A stretch of 64,000 nucleotides of DNA from an uncultured Lachnospiraceae bacterium (lineage in GTDB: Bacteria > Bacillota > Clostridia > Lachnospirales > Lachnospiraceae). The position numbers and the translations under genes are program-made. The number at the start of each line of letters is the position of its first letter. Within the stretch, counting starts at the first letter, position 1. The notes beneath the pieces are model-generated. The model did not search any database. It saw only the letters and a list, made by a program, of their open reading frames with translations, and had not been told where the DNA came from. Shown in pieces: positions 43,934-52,232 of this stretch. Location of the stretch: positions 24,207 to 88,206 of the forward strand of contig CAMXIK010000015.1 in NCBI GenBank assembly GCA_947243855.1. Reading direction: 5' to 3'.

Positions 43934-44701
43934 CTAACGCTTCCTTGCCTTAAAACACATGGAAATCGGGCACATTCTCCCCTTTCTCGCCTTTGTGCTC
44001 CCATCCTCCAAGTTCTCCATCGTCTCCTTGTCGTTCTGTTCCACCATCCGCTCAATGACAAACCCCGCGTCCGCCAGTGCATTGATATACGTTGATATTT
44101 TTCGATTGCACAAAATGATCTCGCTGTCATGAACCGGCATCTTAAAATAGGATTCGTCAAAATAACTTCTTGTGAAAATCAATTTATCGTCTTCCACAAT
44201 ATGCCGTTCCTCGCAAGACCACGACACACAATAATTTAGTGTATGGTGCCAGCTAAAAATAAAAATTCCATTCCTTTTCAGATAAGAAGCAATTTTTCGG
44301 AATGTGCCCTGTAAATCTGTTGTCCACCCAATCCCATATATGGAATACACATAATCAAAATAATCAGTCGGAATATCTGTACTTTCTTCCATGGAAGCGC
44401 AAAGCAGCTTCGCGTGGTAACCGTTTTGCCTTAAGTATTCCTCCGCATGATCAAGCTGTGTGTGTGAAATGTCTAATCCCCAAAGTTCCGCCGCTCTCCT
44501 GTCTCCCAGATATTTCAGAGAATGACCGCTTCCGCAGCATATCTCCAACACTTTTTTCCCTGCCACATCCTGAAAGAAATGCAGCTCGTCCTCCGTAACA
44601 AAGTTCACCCCATATTCCGGCAGAGCGGTCGTGCCAAACCAAAAGTCCGCGTGCTCATTCCAGTATCTCTTGTTCTGCTCCATTATTTTTTCACGATCCA
44701 T
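43934..44701 (-). CDS. SAM-dependent methyltransferase
   Basis: From ATG 44701 (GAGGAAGG upstream) it has 255 residues. The class I SAM-binding motif I is GKKVLEICCGSGHSLKYL, followed by AELWGLDISHTQLDHAEEYL and YVYSIYGIGWTTDLQGTFRK. A late IFSWHHTLNYCVS is typical of small-molecule methyltransferases of the UbiE/Methyltransf_11 type. The substrate is unknown. Another ATG four codons upstream would put the ribosome binding site inside the gene. Confidence 0.88.
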   Translation of the reverse strand: MDREKIMEQNKRYWNEHADFWFGTTALPEYGVNFVTEDELHFFQDVAGKKVLEICCGSGHSLKYLGDRRAAELWGLDISHTQLDHAEEYLRQNGYHAKLLCASMEESTDIPTDYFDYVYSIYGIGWTTDLQGTFRKIASYLKRNGIFIFSWHHTLNYCVSWSCEERHIVEDDKLIFTRSYFDESYFKMPVHDSEIILCNRKISTYINALADAGFVIERMVEQNDKETMENLEDGSTKARKGRMCPISMCFKARKR

Positions 44702-44777
44702 AACCTTCCTCATTTCCCACTTTTTACGGTTTCCGCCTCTTATGTCTTATTTTACCACATAACATTCAATATAAGAA

Positions 44778-44812
44778 AAAGGCGTGTGATCTGCCACACG
44801 CCCCTTGCATTC
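44778..44812 (-). terminator. Terminator of the lipoprotein gene, near-duplicate of the one at 45533
   Basis: On the minus strand GGGGCGTGTGGCAG folds back on CACACGCC and runs into TTTTTC. The 5' arm AGGGGCGTGTGGCAG is the same as in the terminator at 45533-45572. Confidence 0.75.
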
Positions 44813-45426
44813 TAGCTGTTCCAATCCACATCATATTCACGCTCCACAGTGAAGCTTTTAAGCGCACCGGTGGACGAATCAAAGTTCAGGTCGTACTTGT
44901 ATTCCAAGCCGTACTGCAGCCACGTCGTCTCGTCTCCGGTCCAGTCTGGATATTTTTCCCCTGCTTTCTCCCTTGTCAGCTCAGTGATCGGTACGCCGTC
45001 AAAGGAAATCTTCTCAAGAACACCTTTATCTTCCTCCGCCTCCGCGTGCATTTCCAACCGGGCAATCACAGCCTGCCCCAGAGAAACAGCCTCCTCATCC
45101 GTTACAAGCGCAATATGAAAGAACATATTATCGGACACCTCAATGCTGCCGCCGGTGTAGTAAGAATTTGCTTCCAACTGCGCGGTGGGATCTACGTTGA
45201 TCTGATTATAATCCTCATCCACCCATGATACATTCAATCCCTCGTCCAACAAAGTCTGGACAGTGGTTTCTCCCACTCTGATCTCTTTTCCATTTATGCT
45301 GATCGGCAGCAAAACTTCCCCTTCTTCCTGCCCGCTATCACTGTCTCCCTGCGCACAGGCAGACAAAAACAGCATAAGCGCCGCCAACATCAAACAAAGC
45401 AACGAACGTATTTTTTTCTTATCCAT
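44812..45426 (-). CDS. Hypothetical lipoprotein
   Basis: The 204-residue protein has a lipoprotein signal (IRSLLCLMLAALMLFLSAC, lipobox LSAC) and an acidic spacer (SDSGQEEGE). The globular part reads LPISINGKEIRVGETTVQTLLDEGLNVSW, a pattern seen in cell-surface proteins of related bacteria with small repeated alpha/beta units. It ends in TVEREYDVDWNS. No enzyme motif is visible. It is a single gene with its own terminator. Confidence 0.8.
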   Translation of the reverse strand: MDKKKIRSLLCLMLAALMLFLSACAQGDSDSGQEEGEVLLPISINGKEIRVGETTVQTLLDEGLNVSWVDEDYNQINVDPTAQLEANSYYTGGSIEVSDNMFFHIALVTDEEAVSLGQAVIARLEMHAEAEEDKGVLEKISFDGVPITELTREKAGEKYPDWTGDETTWLQYGLEYKYDLNFDSSTGALKSFTVEREYDVDWNS

Positions 45427-45532
45427 GATACTTGTACTCCTTTTTATGTTTTATTCCATAGGCTTTCCGCCTTGCGGTCTGCCGCTTTCCGTAATTATTC
45501 TAAGCTATGACAGGAAAAAAATCAAGCAGCAA

Positions 45533-45572
45533 AAAAGAGGCGTGCCAACTGCCACACGCCCCTCACATTCAG
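45533..45572 (-). terminator. Terminator of the RNHCP gene
   Basis: On the minus strand GAGGGGCGTGTGGCAG pairs with TGGCACGCCTC and is followed by TTTTTTG. It overlaps the gene's last codon. Confidence 0.75.
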
Positions 45573-45994
45573 GATAAACTTCCCGCCCCGCCCATCAGCC
45601 TTGTCATCTCCTCAAGCCGCTCAATCGGAAACGGCGACGAGGTAAGCGGTTTCATCGCAATGGACATCAGTTTCATCGGATTGTCATCCGCCGCAATGCG
45701 GTTGGAACTCATCTGCCCGCACTGTCGGCAGCGGTGTATGATCGCCCATTCGCCGTTTTTTCTGACCCAGACCGCCACTGGTTCCATGTAACCGCCGCAG
45801 TCCGAAGCGCGGTCTCCCGGCTCGATATCCACATGCAGGCTTGTCAGACAATTTGGGCAATGATTTCTGTGTTTACTGCCCGCGCCGTCGGGTATCACCT
45901 GCCGCCCGCAGACCTTACACACAAAACTTTCCCCACAGGCATGATTTTTGTAGTATCCTTTTTCAAATGTTTTTCTTTTATTTTCCCTATTCAA
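45569..45994 (-). CDS. RNHCP-domain zinc-ribbon protein
   Basis: The 141-residue protein carries the name-giving motif in SKHRNHCPNCLTSLHVD, preceded by FVCKVCGRQVIP and followed by a second pair in HRCRQCGQMSSNRIAADDNP. The Cys pairs should bind zinc. The family is found next to diverse genes and its function is not established; RNA binding is often supposed. The start is behind AGGAGG. Confidence 0.88.
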   Translation of the reverse strand: MNRENKRKTFEKGYYKNHACGESFVCKVCGRQVIPDGAGSKHRNHCPNCLTSLHVDIEPGDRASDCGGYMEPVAVWVRKNGEWAIIHRCRQCGQMSSNRIAADDNPMKLMSIAMKPLTSSPFPIERLEEMTRLMGGAGSLS

Positions 45995-46015
45995 TTTTAT
46001 TTCCTCCTAGTCGAA

Positions 46016-46306
46016 TTAACATTGTTCCATAGGAGGTTTGATTTGCATTTCCCTGAGAATCCTCTGTATGCTCTTTTCCGTCAGATAATATTGTAACGCT
46101 AACTCTTTTGTGGACGCGCCCTTCTTATGCTGTTCCAGAATCTGTTCGTTTCTGACCCGAAGCGTCTCGTTCACGCCCGTAGACGATCCCCATCTTTTTC
46201 TGCACTCCTTTTTCTTCGGCACATAAATGGCTTCGCCGCTCACATACGTCTGCAAAATCTCAAGAATATTTTCCGGCAGAATCTCATCCGCCCGTTTATA
46301 GCTCAT
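46016..46306 (-). CDS. CD3324-family, Mor-like DNA-binding protein
   Basis: The 96-residue protein opens SYKRADEILPENILEILQTYVSGEAIYVPKK, the hallmark of the CD3324 family related to phage Mu Mor activators. A C-terminal helix-turn-helix follows (ILEQHKKGASTKELALQYYL, then TEKSIQRILREMQI). It is probably a small transcription regulator. It lies 22 bp before the RNHCP gene and behind an inverted repeat at 46339-46380. Confidence 0.88.
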   Translation of the reverse strand: MSYKRADEILPENILEILQTYVSGEAIYVPKKKECRKRWGSSTGVNETLRVRNEQILEQHKKGASTKELALQYYLTEKSIQRILREMQIKPPMEQC

Positions 46307-46338
46307 AGCCGCCTCCTAATCGTTTATTTTAGGAAACG

Positions 46339-46380
46339 CAATGGCTATCACAATTTAAGTTTCATCTGTCATAGCCATTG
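46339..46380. promoter_or_regulatory. Inverted repeat upstream of the CD3324-family gene
   Basis: CAATGGCTAT (46339-46348) and ATAGCCATTG (46371-46380) are perfect 10-bp inverted repeats 22 bp apart, about 35-75 bp before the gene start. This is a candidate operator for the protein itself. Confidence 0.5.
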
Positions 46381-46508
46381 CTATGATACCGTGGTCTTCT
46401 TCAACAAACACTTCACTCCTTTTCTTTCTCGTACTTTCCCTCTTCATACGTTTTTATTTTACATACAGACATAAGAAAATGCAACCTCATAAAAAGTTTC
46501 AAAAATTC

Positions 46509-47450
46509 TTATTCCAGCAATGTCTTCGCTACTTGATAAGCCTCCACTGTCGTTCCAAGCCCTTCGCAGGCTCTTTCCAAATCCACCTGAAAACTCTCCA
46601 TGGCATGGTCTACATTAGAAACCAAAGTACGGGCAGTCTCCTTCTGACCACGCTCTATGCCTTTTTCCATACCTTTATTAAGTCCGCGTTCCTCTGCCCA
46701 GTTTAAGCGACGGTAATAATCTTCACGGGCTTCCGACTGCATCCTCGCCTTTTCATCCGCCGTCAATTCTTTATACGTAAATACGCACTCTCTGATGGTT
46801 TCGTCCTTTTCCGTCAACATCCACATCTCCTCCCATGTTTGGGCCTTAAACAGACATGCCCAATAATAAAGTTCTGGCCATTTCCTCTCATCCGCCTTAT
46901 TACCCAACTGATTTAATTGTAGCATACGAATTGACATTTTGTCACTATATTTATGTGCGGTATCTAAATTATAAAAGAAATAATCCAAATATAGTTTTTG
47001 CGGGAAATCCTTTGGTGTAAAATTAAGAATGCCAATATGTATCGTTTCCTTAACACGCAAATATTTCTCCCCTTTTTCTAACTGATCAAACGCCCTGCAC
47101 AGATAAGCCAACGATCTCTCCGGCCAGTTTCCCTCATCAATAACCTGCATTTCAATATCCAAAATACGGTTGTCATTCAGTTCCAGCTTTAAGTCAAGCA
47201 TCATCATTTTTTCATCGATCATACCTCCGATTTCAATTGGATTCAATACTCTGACCGCTGCAATATCCTCTAAACGCATATTTAGCAAAGCACATAGCAA
47301 TCCCTTGAGTGCCGTCTGGTTCCTTTGCAGTACCGCTTTAAACATAAAGTCATTCGTCAACGGATACTTCAATTTTCCTATTGGGAATCCTTCCACTACG
47401 CATCTTTCCTCTGCTTCATTACCGATTTTTGTCTCCTCTTTCAATACCAT
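46509..47450 (-). CDS. Rpn-family PD-(D/E)XK nuclease / putative transposase
   Basis: From ATG 47450 the protein has 313 residues. It opens with KLKYPLTNDFMFKAVLQRNQ, a family signature. The nuclease core is MMMLDLKLELNDNRILDIEMQV (Asp, then D-I-E-M-Q in place of D/E-x-K) and continues with LAYLCRAFDQLEKGEKY. The C-terminal part is helical and charged, with a short Gly-Met repeat (GLNKGMEKGIERGQKE). Rpn proteins promote RecA-independent recombination or act in phage defence. The frame continues open upstream for 80 codons across repeat copy B, but the text there is not protein-like. Confidence 0.85.
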   Translation of the reverse strand: MVLKEETKIGNEAEERCVVEGFPIGKLKYPLTNDFMFKAVLQRNQTALKGLLCALLNMRLEDIAAVRVLNPIEIGGMIDEKMMMLDLKLELNDNRILDIEMQVIDEGNWPERSLAYLCRAFDQLEKGEKYLRVKETIHIGILNFTPKDFPQKLYLDYFFYNLDTAHKYSDKMSIRMLQLNQLGNKADERKWPELYYWACLFKAQTWEEMWMLTEKDETIRECVFTYKELTADEKARMQSEAREDYYRRLNWAEERGLNKGMEKGIERGQKETARTLVSNVDHAMESFQVDLERACEGLGTTVEAYQVAKTLLE

Positions 47451-47544
47451 CCTCTCTTTCCAGAGGCTACTATATTCCGGTAGCGCAACAGATTTCTCCC
47501 TGCCCCAGATATACAAACCTCTTCTTCTGTTTCCTATTTCTCCC

Positions 47545-47645
47545 GGAAATCTAAAGCGAAACGCTCCTAATGATGCCCATCGGGCAAAAGATAAAATAGA
47601 TGTTCCAAGTGTTATCAGAATATCACAACCATAGAAACAATGCAA
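47545..47645. repeat. Dispersed ~100-bp repeat, copy B
   Basis: Second copy of the element at 43818-43925, in the same orientation, 95 bp upstream of the Rpn-family start. It contains the hairpin TGCCC-ATC-GGGCA. The rest of the 327-bp gap to the PadR gene holds the PadR promoter and nothing else I can identify. Confidence 0.75.
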
Positions 47646-47712
47646 GCCTTCCTTTTCGTAGAATCCATTATCCCCCTCTTTACAGAACATCCTCCCATTT
47701 TTTATATATCTC

Positions 47713-47754
47713 TTGTCAATAGTATAATATTATAGTATTATAATTTTATACTAT
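47713..47754 (+). promoter_or_regulatory. Promoter and operator of the padR-traX pair
   Basis: TTGTCA (47713-47718), a 17-bp spacer and TATTAT (47736-47741). ATAGTAT occurs at 47719-47725 and 47732-47738, and its inverse ATACTAT at 47748-47754, a likely PadR operator. Confidence 0.65.
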
Positions 47755-47777
47755 TAAAATTAAAGGAATATAAAGCT

Positions 47778-48347
47778 ATGTCATTATCATTTGGAATCCT
47801 TGGATTTCTCAATTACGGCCCCATGAGCGGGTATGATTTAGTCAAATCCTTTGAATCTTCCCTGCAATTTTTCTGGCATGCCCAAAGCAGCCACGTTTAT
47901 CTGGAATTGAAAAAACTGGAAAAGAAGGGGTATATTTCCGGCGAAACAATCATCCAGTCTGACCGCCCGAACAAAAGAATTTTCTCTATCACCAAAACGG
48001 GAAAAGAGGCGTTTCTGAACTGGCTTGCCGAAGGAGCCGGGGACGAGGCCACGCAATTTAAAAGCGCGTTTCTCATGAAGGTTTTTTTCAGCGGAAATAT
48101 GCCTCCTGCCCAAAGCGCCGATATGCTAAGGCAATTTAAAGAAGACTGTGAAAATTATCTAAAAAAAATGGACGCCGCCCCTGAGACCATAGAACACTAT
48201 GGTTCTAATAAGGAGATGTATCAGATCATGTGCTGGCAATTTACCGTTGAATTTGGATACTGCTTTATCAAAAGCTGTATCGAATGGGCGGAACGCTGCA
48301 TCCAGAAACTGGAATCCATAGACGAGCAAACCGCAAAGGAGGATTGA
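47778..48347 (+). CDS. PadR-family transcriptional regulator
   Basis: The 189-residue regulator has the PadR winged helix at 1-80 (GILGFLNYGPMSGYDLVKSF, HVYLELKKLEKKGYISGE, RPNKRIFSITKTGKEAFLNW) and the longer C-terminal Vir_act_alpha_C dimerisation helices. PadR proteins usually repress a neighbouring membrane or transporter gene. Here traX starts 3 bp after the stop. Confidence 0.92.
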   Translation: MSLSFGILGFLNYGPMSGYDLVKSFESSLQFFWHAQSSHVYLELKKLEKKGYISGETIIQSDRPNKRIFSITKTGKEAFLNWLAEGAGDEATQFKSAFLMKVFFSGNMPPAQSADMLRQFKEDCENYLKKMDAAPETIEHYGSNKEMYQIMCWQFTVEFGYCFIKSCIEWAERCIQKLESIDEQTAKED

Positions 48348-48349
48348 CC

Positions 48350-49114
48350 ATGTTACAGACTGATCATAAAAAAGGATTAAACGCGAATCAGCTCAAATTG
48401 ATCGCTATTGCGGCAATGACGCTGGATCACCTGACATGGACGCTGTTTCCCGGCTACTCTACAGAATGGTTTGTAATCCTGTTTCACATCATTGGCAGAC
48501 TCACCGCTCCCATTATGTGGTTTTTTATCGCCGAGGGATATCATTATACCCGCGATATCAAAAAGTACGCCGCAAGACTGTTTCTACTGGCGGCTGTCTC
48601 CCACTTTGCCTACAATTTTTGTTTCGGCATCTCCTTTATCCCTTTTCAGACAACACCGTTTAATCAGACAGGCGTTGTCTGGTCTCTGGCGTGGGGACTA
48701 GTTCTGCTGTACATACATGACCAAAAACCGTGGAAGCCTTGGCTTAAAATCTTTATTACCATCCTTGTCTGCCTGATCACTTTTCCGTCGGATTGGAGCT
48801 GTATCGCAACTATGGCAATCATATATATAGGCGTTTACAGAGGGAATTTTAGAAAACAAATGGCATATATGATGTTATGGTCAGCGGTTTATGCCCTTGT
48901 ATATTTTTTCTTTATTGATAAAGTGTATGCCATTATCCAATTATTCACCTGCCTGACCATCCCGCTTCTGGGACTTTATAACGGGAAACGCGGCTCCATG
49001 AAAGGAATTGGAAAACTGTTTTATATTTATTATCCGCTGCATCTTGCTGTATGCGGCGTTATTCGTGTCATACTGTGGGGCGCAGATTTTTGCACAGGAA
49101 CGGCGAATTTTTAG
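48350..49114 (+). CDS. TraX-family membrane protein
   Basis: The 254-residue protein starts at ATG 48350 behind AAAGGAGG. It opens LNANQLKLIAIAAMTLDHLTW, followed by HIIGRLTAPIMWFFIAEGYHYT, the TraX signature, and has about eight membrane segments. TraX acetylates F-pilin on conjugative plasmids. Chromosomal relatives such as this are probable O- or N-acyltransferases acting at the membrane. It is coupled to padR and overlaps the converging methyltransferase gene by 4 bp. Confidence 0.9.
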   Translation: MLQTDHKKGLNANQLKLIAIAAMTLDHLTWTLFPGYSTEWFVILFHIIGRLTAPIMWFFIAEGYHYTRDIKKYAARLFLLAAVSHFAYNFCFGISFIPFQTTPFNQTGVVWSLAWGLVLLYIHDQKPWKPWLKIFITILVCLITFPSDWSCIATMAIIYIGVYRGNFRKQMAYMMLWSAVYALVYFFFIDKVYAIIQLFTCLTIPLLGLYNGKRGSMKGIGKLFYIYYPLHLAVCGVIRVILWGADFCTGTANF

Positions 49115-49743
49115 ACAGATTCTATCCTTCTGGCAACAATTTTATTAGACGCATGCAAATGCTTTGGGACATTCGGGTGTTCATCTTCGAACACATAAGA
49201 CTTAAACTGTAAGATCTCCCAATCAGCATACAATTCTTTGATTTCCTCATCTTTTGCCAAACCGACCGCAAAGGGCGCGATATCCTCTGACGCCGGTACG
49301 GTATCGGTAAAAATCTGCATGATATGAACGCCGCCTATATTGGTATGCGCCTTTGCATTGACAAGAAACCGTTTCCAGTCGTTTTTTCTGACAAAATGCA
49401 GCGTTCCGAAGCAGAGAATCAAATCATAATTTTGTTCAAATTCATAGACCGTCAGATCCGCCGTAAACGCGTTTACTTTTGCATGAACTGTTTCACTCTT
49501 GCGCTTCAACTTTGCAATCCCGTGTTCAGACAAATCAAAGGCGTCGACACAGTGCCCTTGCTTTGCCAAATAGATGGCATTTTGTCCTTCCCCGCACCCC
49601 GCTTCCAATACCTTTGCCTGCTGGGGAAGCAAATGCTCAAATTCAGTAACCGAAGCGTTTGGCTCATTGGAAAATGCTGTCACCTCATCCTCCTGATACG
49701 CTTTCTCCCAAAAGGGAACCAACTCTTCACTCTGCTTTGTCAT
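49111..49743 (-). CDS. Class I SAM-dependent methyltransferase (TehB-like)
   Basis: The 210-residue protein has motif I VLEAGCGEGQNAIYLAKQG, motif II VDAFDLSEHGIAKLKRKS and motif IV NYDLILCFGTLHFVRKNDW. The size and the N-terminal FWEKAYQEDEVTAFSNEPNASV fit the TehB/thiopurine-like group that methylates small or toxic compounds. The substrate is unknown. Confidence 0.88.
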   Translation of the reverse strand: MTKQSEELVPFWEKAYQEDEVTAFSNEPNASVTEFEHLLPQQAKVLEAGCGEGQNAIYLAKQGHCVDAFDLSEHGIAKLKRKSETVHAKVNAFTADLTVYEFEQNYDLILCFGTLHFVRKNDWKRFLVNAKAHTNIGGVHIMQIFTDTVPASEDIAPFAVGLAKDEEIKELYADWEILQFKSYVFEDEHPNVPKHLHASNKIVARRIESV

Positions 49744-49775
49744 TGCTTATATTGCTCCTCCTTCCCATATAAGCA

Positions 49776-49805
49776 GAAAAAGCAACAGCCATCAGACTGT
49801 TGCTT
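49776..49805 (-). terminator. Terminator of the rnf operon
   Basis: On the minus strand AGCAACAG and CTGTTGCT pair around a short loop and are followed by TTTTTC. The stem overlaps the stop codon of the aldo/keto reductase gene. Confidence 0.8.
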
Positions 49806-50823
49806 TCCCCGCTAACACATTCTTATAATCTTCCAGATTCTTTGCCAAAAGCGTCGGCGTATCTAGGCTGTAAGGACATTTTCCCTTACACTGGTTGCAG
49901 TGCAGGCATTCTTCAATCTTCCCCATCTTCTCCTGCCATTCCTCGCCCAGATATCCCGCCGAAGGCGCTCTACGAAGAAGCAGAGACATTCTTGCACACG
50001 TATTGATCTCAATTCCTACTGGACAAGGCATACAGTAGCCACAGCCTCTGCAAAAATCTCCTAAAAGTTCCTCCCTATCTTTTTTGACCACCGCCGAAAG
50101 CTCCTCCGTCATCGCTGGCGGATTGTCGATATAGGACAGGAACTCGTCAAGCTCCTTCTCTCTCTGCACACCCCAAATCGGCAGCACGTTATCATACTGC
50201 GCTAGGTAGGCATAAGCCGCCGCCGAATTGGTAATCAGGCCGCCGGAAAGAGCCTTCATAGCGATAAAACCCATGTCCGCCGCCTTGCATTTTTCCACCA
50301 GTTCAATATCTTTATCCGTCGCCAGATAACAGAATGGAAACTGTAATGTCTCATAAAGCCCGCTGTCAATGGCCTCATGCGCCACCGCAAGCCGATGGTT
50401 TGTGATACCGATATGCCGAATCTTTCCCTGCTCCTTCGCCTGTAAAGCCGCGTCATAAAGGCCGCTCTCATCCCCCGGCTTCGGGCAGAAGGCCGGATTG
50501 TGGAACTGGTAAATGTCAATATAATCCGTTTTCAGATTGATAAGGCTGGTCTCTAAATCTTTCCAGAAACCCTCCGCATTCTGCGCGCCCGTTTTTGTCG
50601 CGATAAAGACCTTCTCCCGCATTCCCTCAAAGGCAAGTCCTACCTTGTGCTCGCTGTCCGAATACCAGCGCGCCGTGTCAAAAAAGGTGATGCCGTTTTC
50701 ATAGGCTTTCCGTAGAAGCTTCACCGCCTCGTCGTCGTTTACCCGCTGGATCGGCAGCGCGCCGAAGGCGTTTTTGTCCGTCACAATTCCGGTCTTCCCC
50801 AATGTAACCGTTATTTTCCCCAT
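49792..50823 (-). CDS. Aldo/keto reductase with C-terminal 4Fe-4S ferredoxin domain
   Basis: The 343-residue protein has an aldo/keto reductase barrel (about 1-270; NGITFFDTARWYSDSEHKVG with Asp and Tyr, TKTGAQN with Lys, YQFHN with His) and a C-terminal bis-iron-sulfur domain with CRGCGYCMPCP and CLHCNQCKGKCPY. It starts at ATG 50823 behind GGAGG, 25 bp after rnfB, as the last gene of the rnf operon. Reductases of this type probably exchange electrons between NAD(P)H or ferredoxin and a carbonyl substrate, which is not known here. Confidence 0.9.
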   Translation of the reverse strand: MGKITVTLGKTGIVTDKNAFGALPIQRVNDDEAVKLLRKAYENGITFFDTARWYSDSEHKVGLAFEGMREKVFIATKTGAQNAEGFWKDLETSLINLKTDYIDIYQFHNPAFCPKPGDESGLYDAALQAKEQGKIRHIGITNHRLAVAHEAIDSGLYETLQFPFCYLATDKDIELVEKCKAADMGFIAMKALSGGLITNSAAAYAYLAQYDNVLPIWGVQREKELDEFLSYIDNPPAMTEELSAVVKKDREELLGDFCRGCGYCMPCPVGIEINTCARMSLLLRRAPSAGYLGEEWQEKMGKIEECLHCNQCKGKCPYSLDTPTLLAKNLEDYKNVLAGKATV

Positions 50824-50848
50824 CTGTTCCTCCCATCTCGTTGTAACA

Positions 50849-51640
50849 TCACACAATCACCTTCTTCGGGCACTTCTCCTTACACGTCCCGCATCCGGTA
50901 CACTTCTCCTGATCGATCACCGCATGGAAATCTTCAATCACAATGGCATCCGCCGGACAGTTTTTCTTGCACAACTGGCAGGCAATACAGCCCACATCGC
51001 AGGCTTTCATAGTGACAGGCCCCTTCTCTTTGGAACTGCAAGCCACCACATGCTTCGCGTCATAGGGAATCAACTCGATCAGGTGCTTCGGACAAACCGC
51101 CACACACTTACCGCAGGCCTTACAGGCCTCCCTATCCACCACTGCCACGCCGTTTACCACATGGATCGCGTCGAAAGGACAGGCTTTCACACAGCTTCCA
51201 AAACCGAGACAACCGTCATTGCAGGCTTTTGGCCCGCCGTTTGGCACAAATGCCGCCATAGCGCAGTCCTGAACTCCCGTATAATCATAATCCACGCGGG
51301 TGCGTTCCTTGTCGCCGCGGCATTTCACAAAAGCAACCATGCGCGTACTCTCACCGGCCTCCACGCCCATGATCTGGGCTACCTGCGCGCCTACCTTCTC
51401 GCCGCCCACTGGGCAGGCATTTGTGGGCGCTTCGCCCTTTACGATGGCCGCCGCCAGACCGGAACATCCCGCATAGCCGCAGCCGCCGCAGTTATTTCCG
51501 GGAAGAACGCCCAAAATAGCCTCCTCCCGCTCGTCTACATCCACCTTAAACTTGATACCGGCCACGCCAAGGAACAGACCCACAAATAGTCCGACCGCAC
51601 CAACAATCCCCGTAGCCATCAAAATTCCCGCTATATCCAT
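50849..51640 (-). CDS. rnfB: Rnf complex subunit B
   Basis: RnfB takes electrons from ferredoxin into the Rnf complex. The 263-residue protein has an N-terminal membrane helix (about 4-25), a 4Fe-4S domain with CGGCGYAGCSGLA ending in NACPVGG, and three or more ferredoxin-type cluster motifs (CVKACPFDAI, CKACGKCVAVCPK, CIACQLCKKNCPADAI, CTGCGTCKEKCPK). The start at ATG 51640 has GGGGGA-type sequence upstream. It is the last rnf subunit gene, 13 bp after rnfA. Confidence 0.96.
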   Translation of the reverse strand: MDIAGILMATGIVGAVGLFVGLFLGVAGIKFKVDVDEREEAILGVLPGNNCGGCGYAGCSGLAAAIVKGEAPTNACPVGGEKVGAQVAQIMGVEAGESTRMVAFVKCRGDKERTRVDYDYTGVQDCAMAAFVPNGGPKACNDGCLGFGSCVKACPFDAIHVVNGVAVVDREACKACGKCVAVCPKHLIELIPYDAKHVVACSSKEKGPVTMKACDVGCIACQLCKKNCPADAIVIEDFHAVIDQEKCTGCGTCKEKCPKKVIV

Positions 51641-51653
51641 ACCTTCGTCCCCC

Positions 51654-52232
51654 TTAGAGTAATCCCGAAAATCCGCAGAACGCAATCGCCATTAATCCCG
51701 CCGTCACCAGCACGATCGGCATACCTTTGAAGGATTCCGGTATATCATTATAAATCATCTTCTCACGGATACCCGCCAAAATCACAATTGAAATTGTAAA
51801 CCCGACCGCCGTCGCGAATCCATTAACTACCCCGGTCAGAATCCCATAATTCTTCTGCACATTGGTCAAAGCAACGCCGAGCACCGCGCAGTTGGTCGTA
51901 ATCAGAGGCAGATACACGCCCAGCGACTGATACAGCGCCGGAATAAACTTCTTTAAAAACATTTCCACAAACTGCACCAACGCCGCAATCACCAGAATAA
52001 ACACAATCGTCTGTAAATAAGCGATATCAAAGGGCACCAGAATAAACTGGTAGATCGCTCCCGCCACCGCCGATGCCAACGTAATAACAAAAATAACCGC
52101 CACGCCCATGCCGGTAGCCGTCTCCGTCTTCTTGGACACGCCAAGGAACGGACACAACCCTAAAAACTGGCTTAAAACCACGTTGTTTACGAGCGAGGAC
52201 GCAATCAAAATCACCAATAATTCTTTTATCAT
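51654..52232 (-). CDS. rnfA: Rnf complex subunit A
   Basis: A 192-residue membrane subunit with six membrane segments and the signatures NNVVLSQFLGLCPFLGVSKK and LPLITTNCAVLGVAL. Two conserved Cys (LCPF, TNCA) hold a membrane 2Fe-2S cluster together with RnfE in known Rnf structures. It overlaps the rnfE stop by 4 bp (ATGA). Confidence 0.97.
   Translation of the reverse strand: MIKELLVILIASSLVNNVVLSQFLGLCPFLGVSKKTETATGMGVAVIFVITLASAVAGAIYQFILVPFDIAYLQTIVFILVIAALVQFVEMFLKKFIPALYQSLGVYLPLITTNCAVLGVALTNVQKNYGILTGVVNGFATAVGFTISIVILAGIREKMIYNDIPESFKGMPIVLVTAGLMAIAFCGFSGLL

Noticed and set aside
47451..47690. An 80-codon upstream extension of the Rpn-family gene
   Set aside because: The extension runs through the dispersed repeat, and the recognised family starts at about KLKYPLTNDF; the internal ATG at 47450 is preferred.
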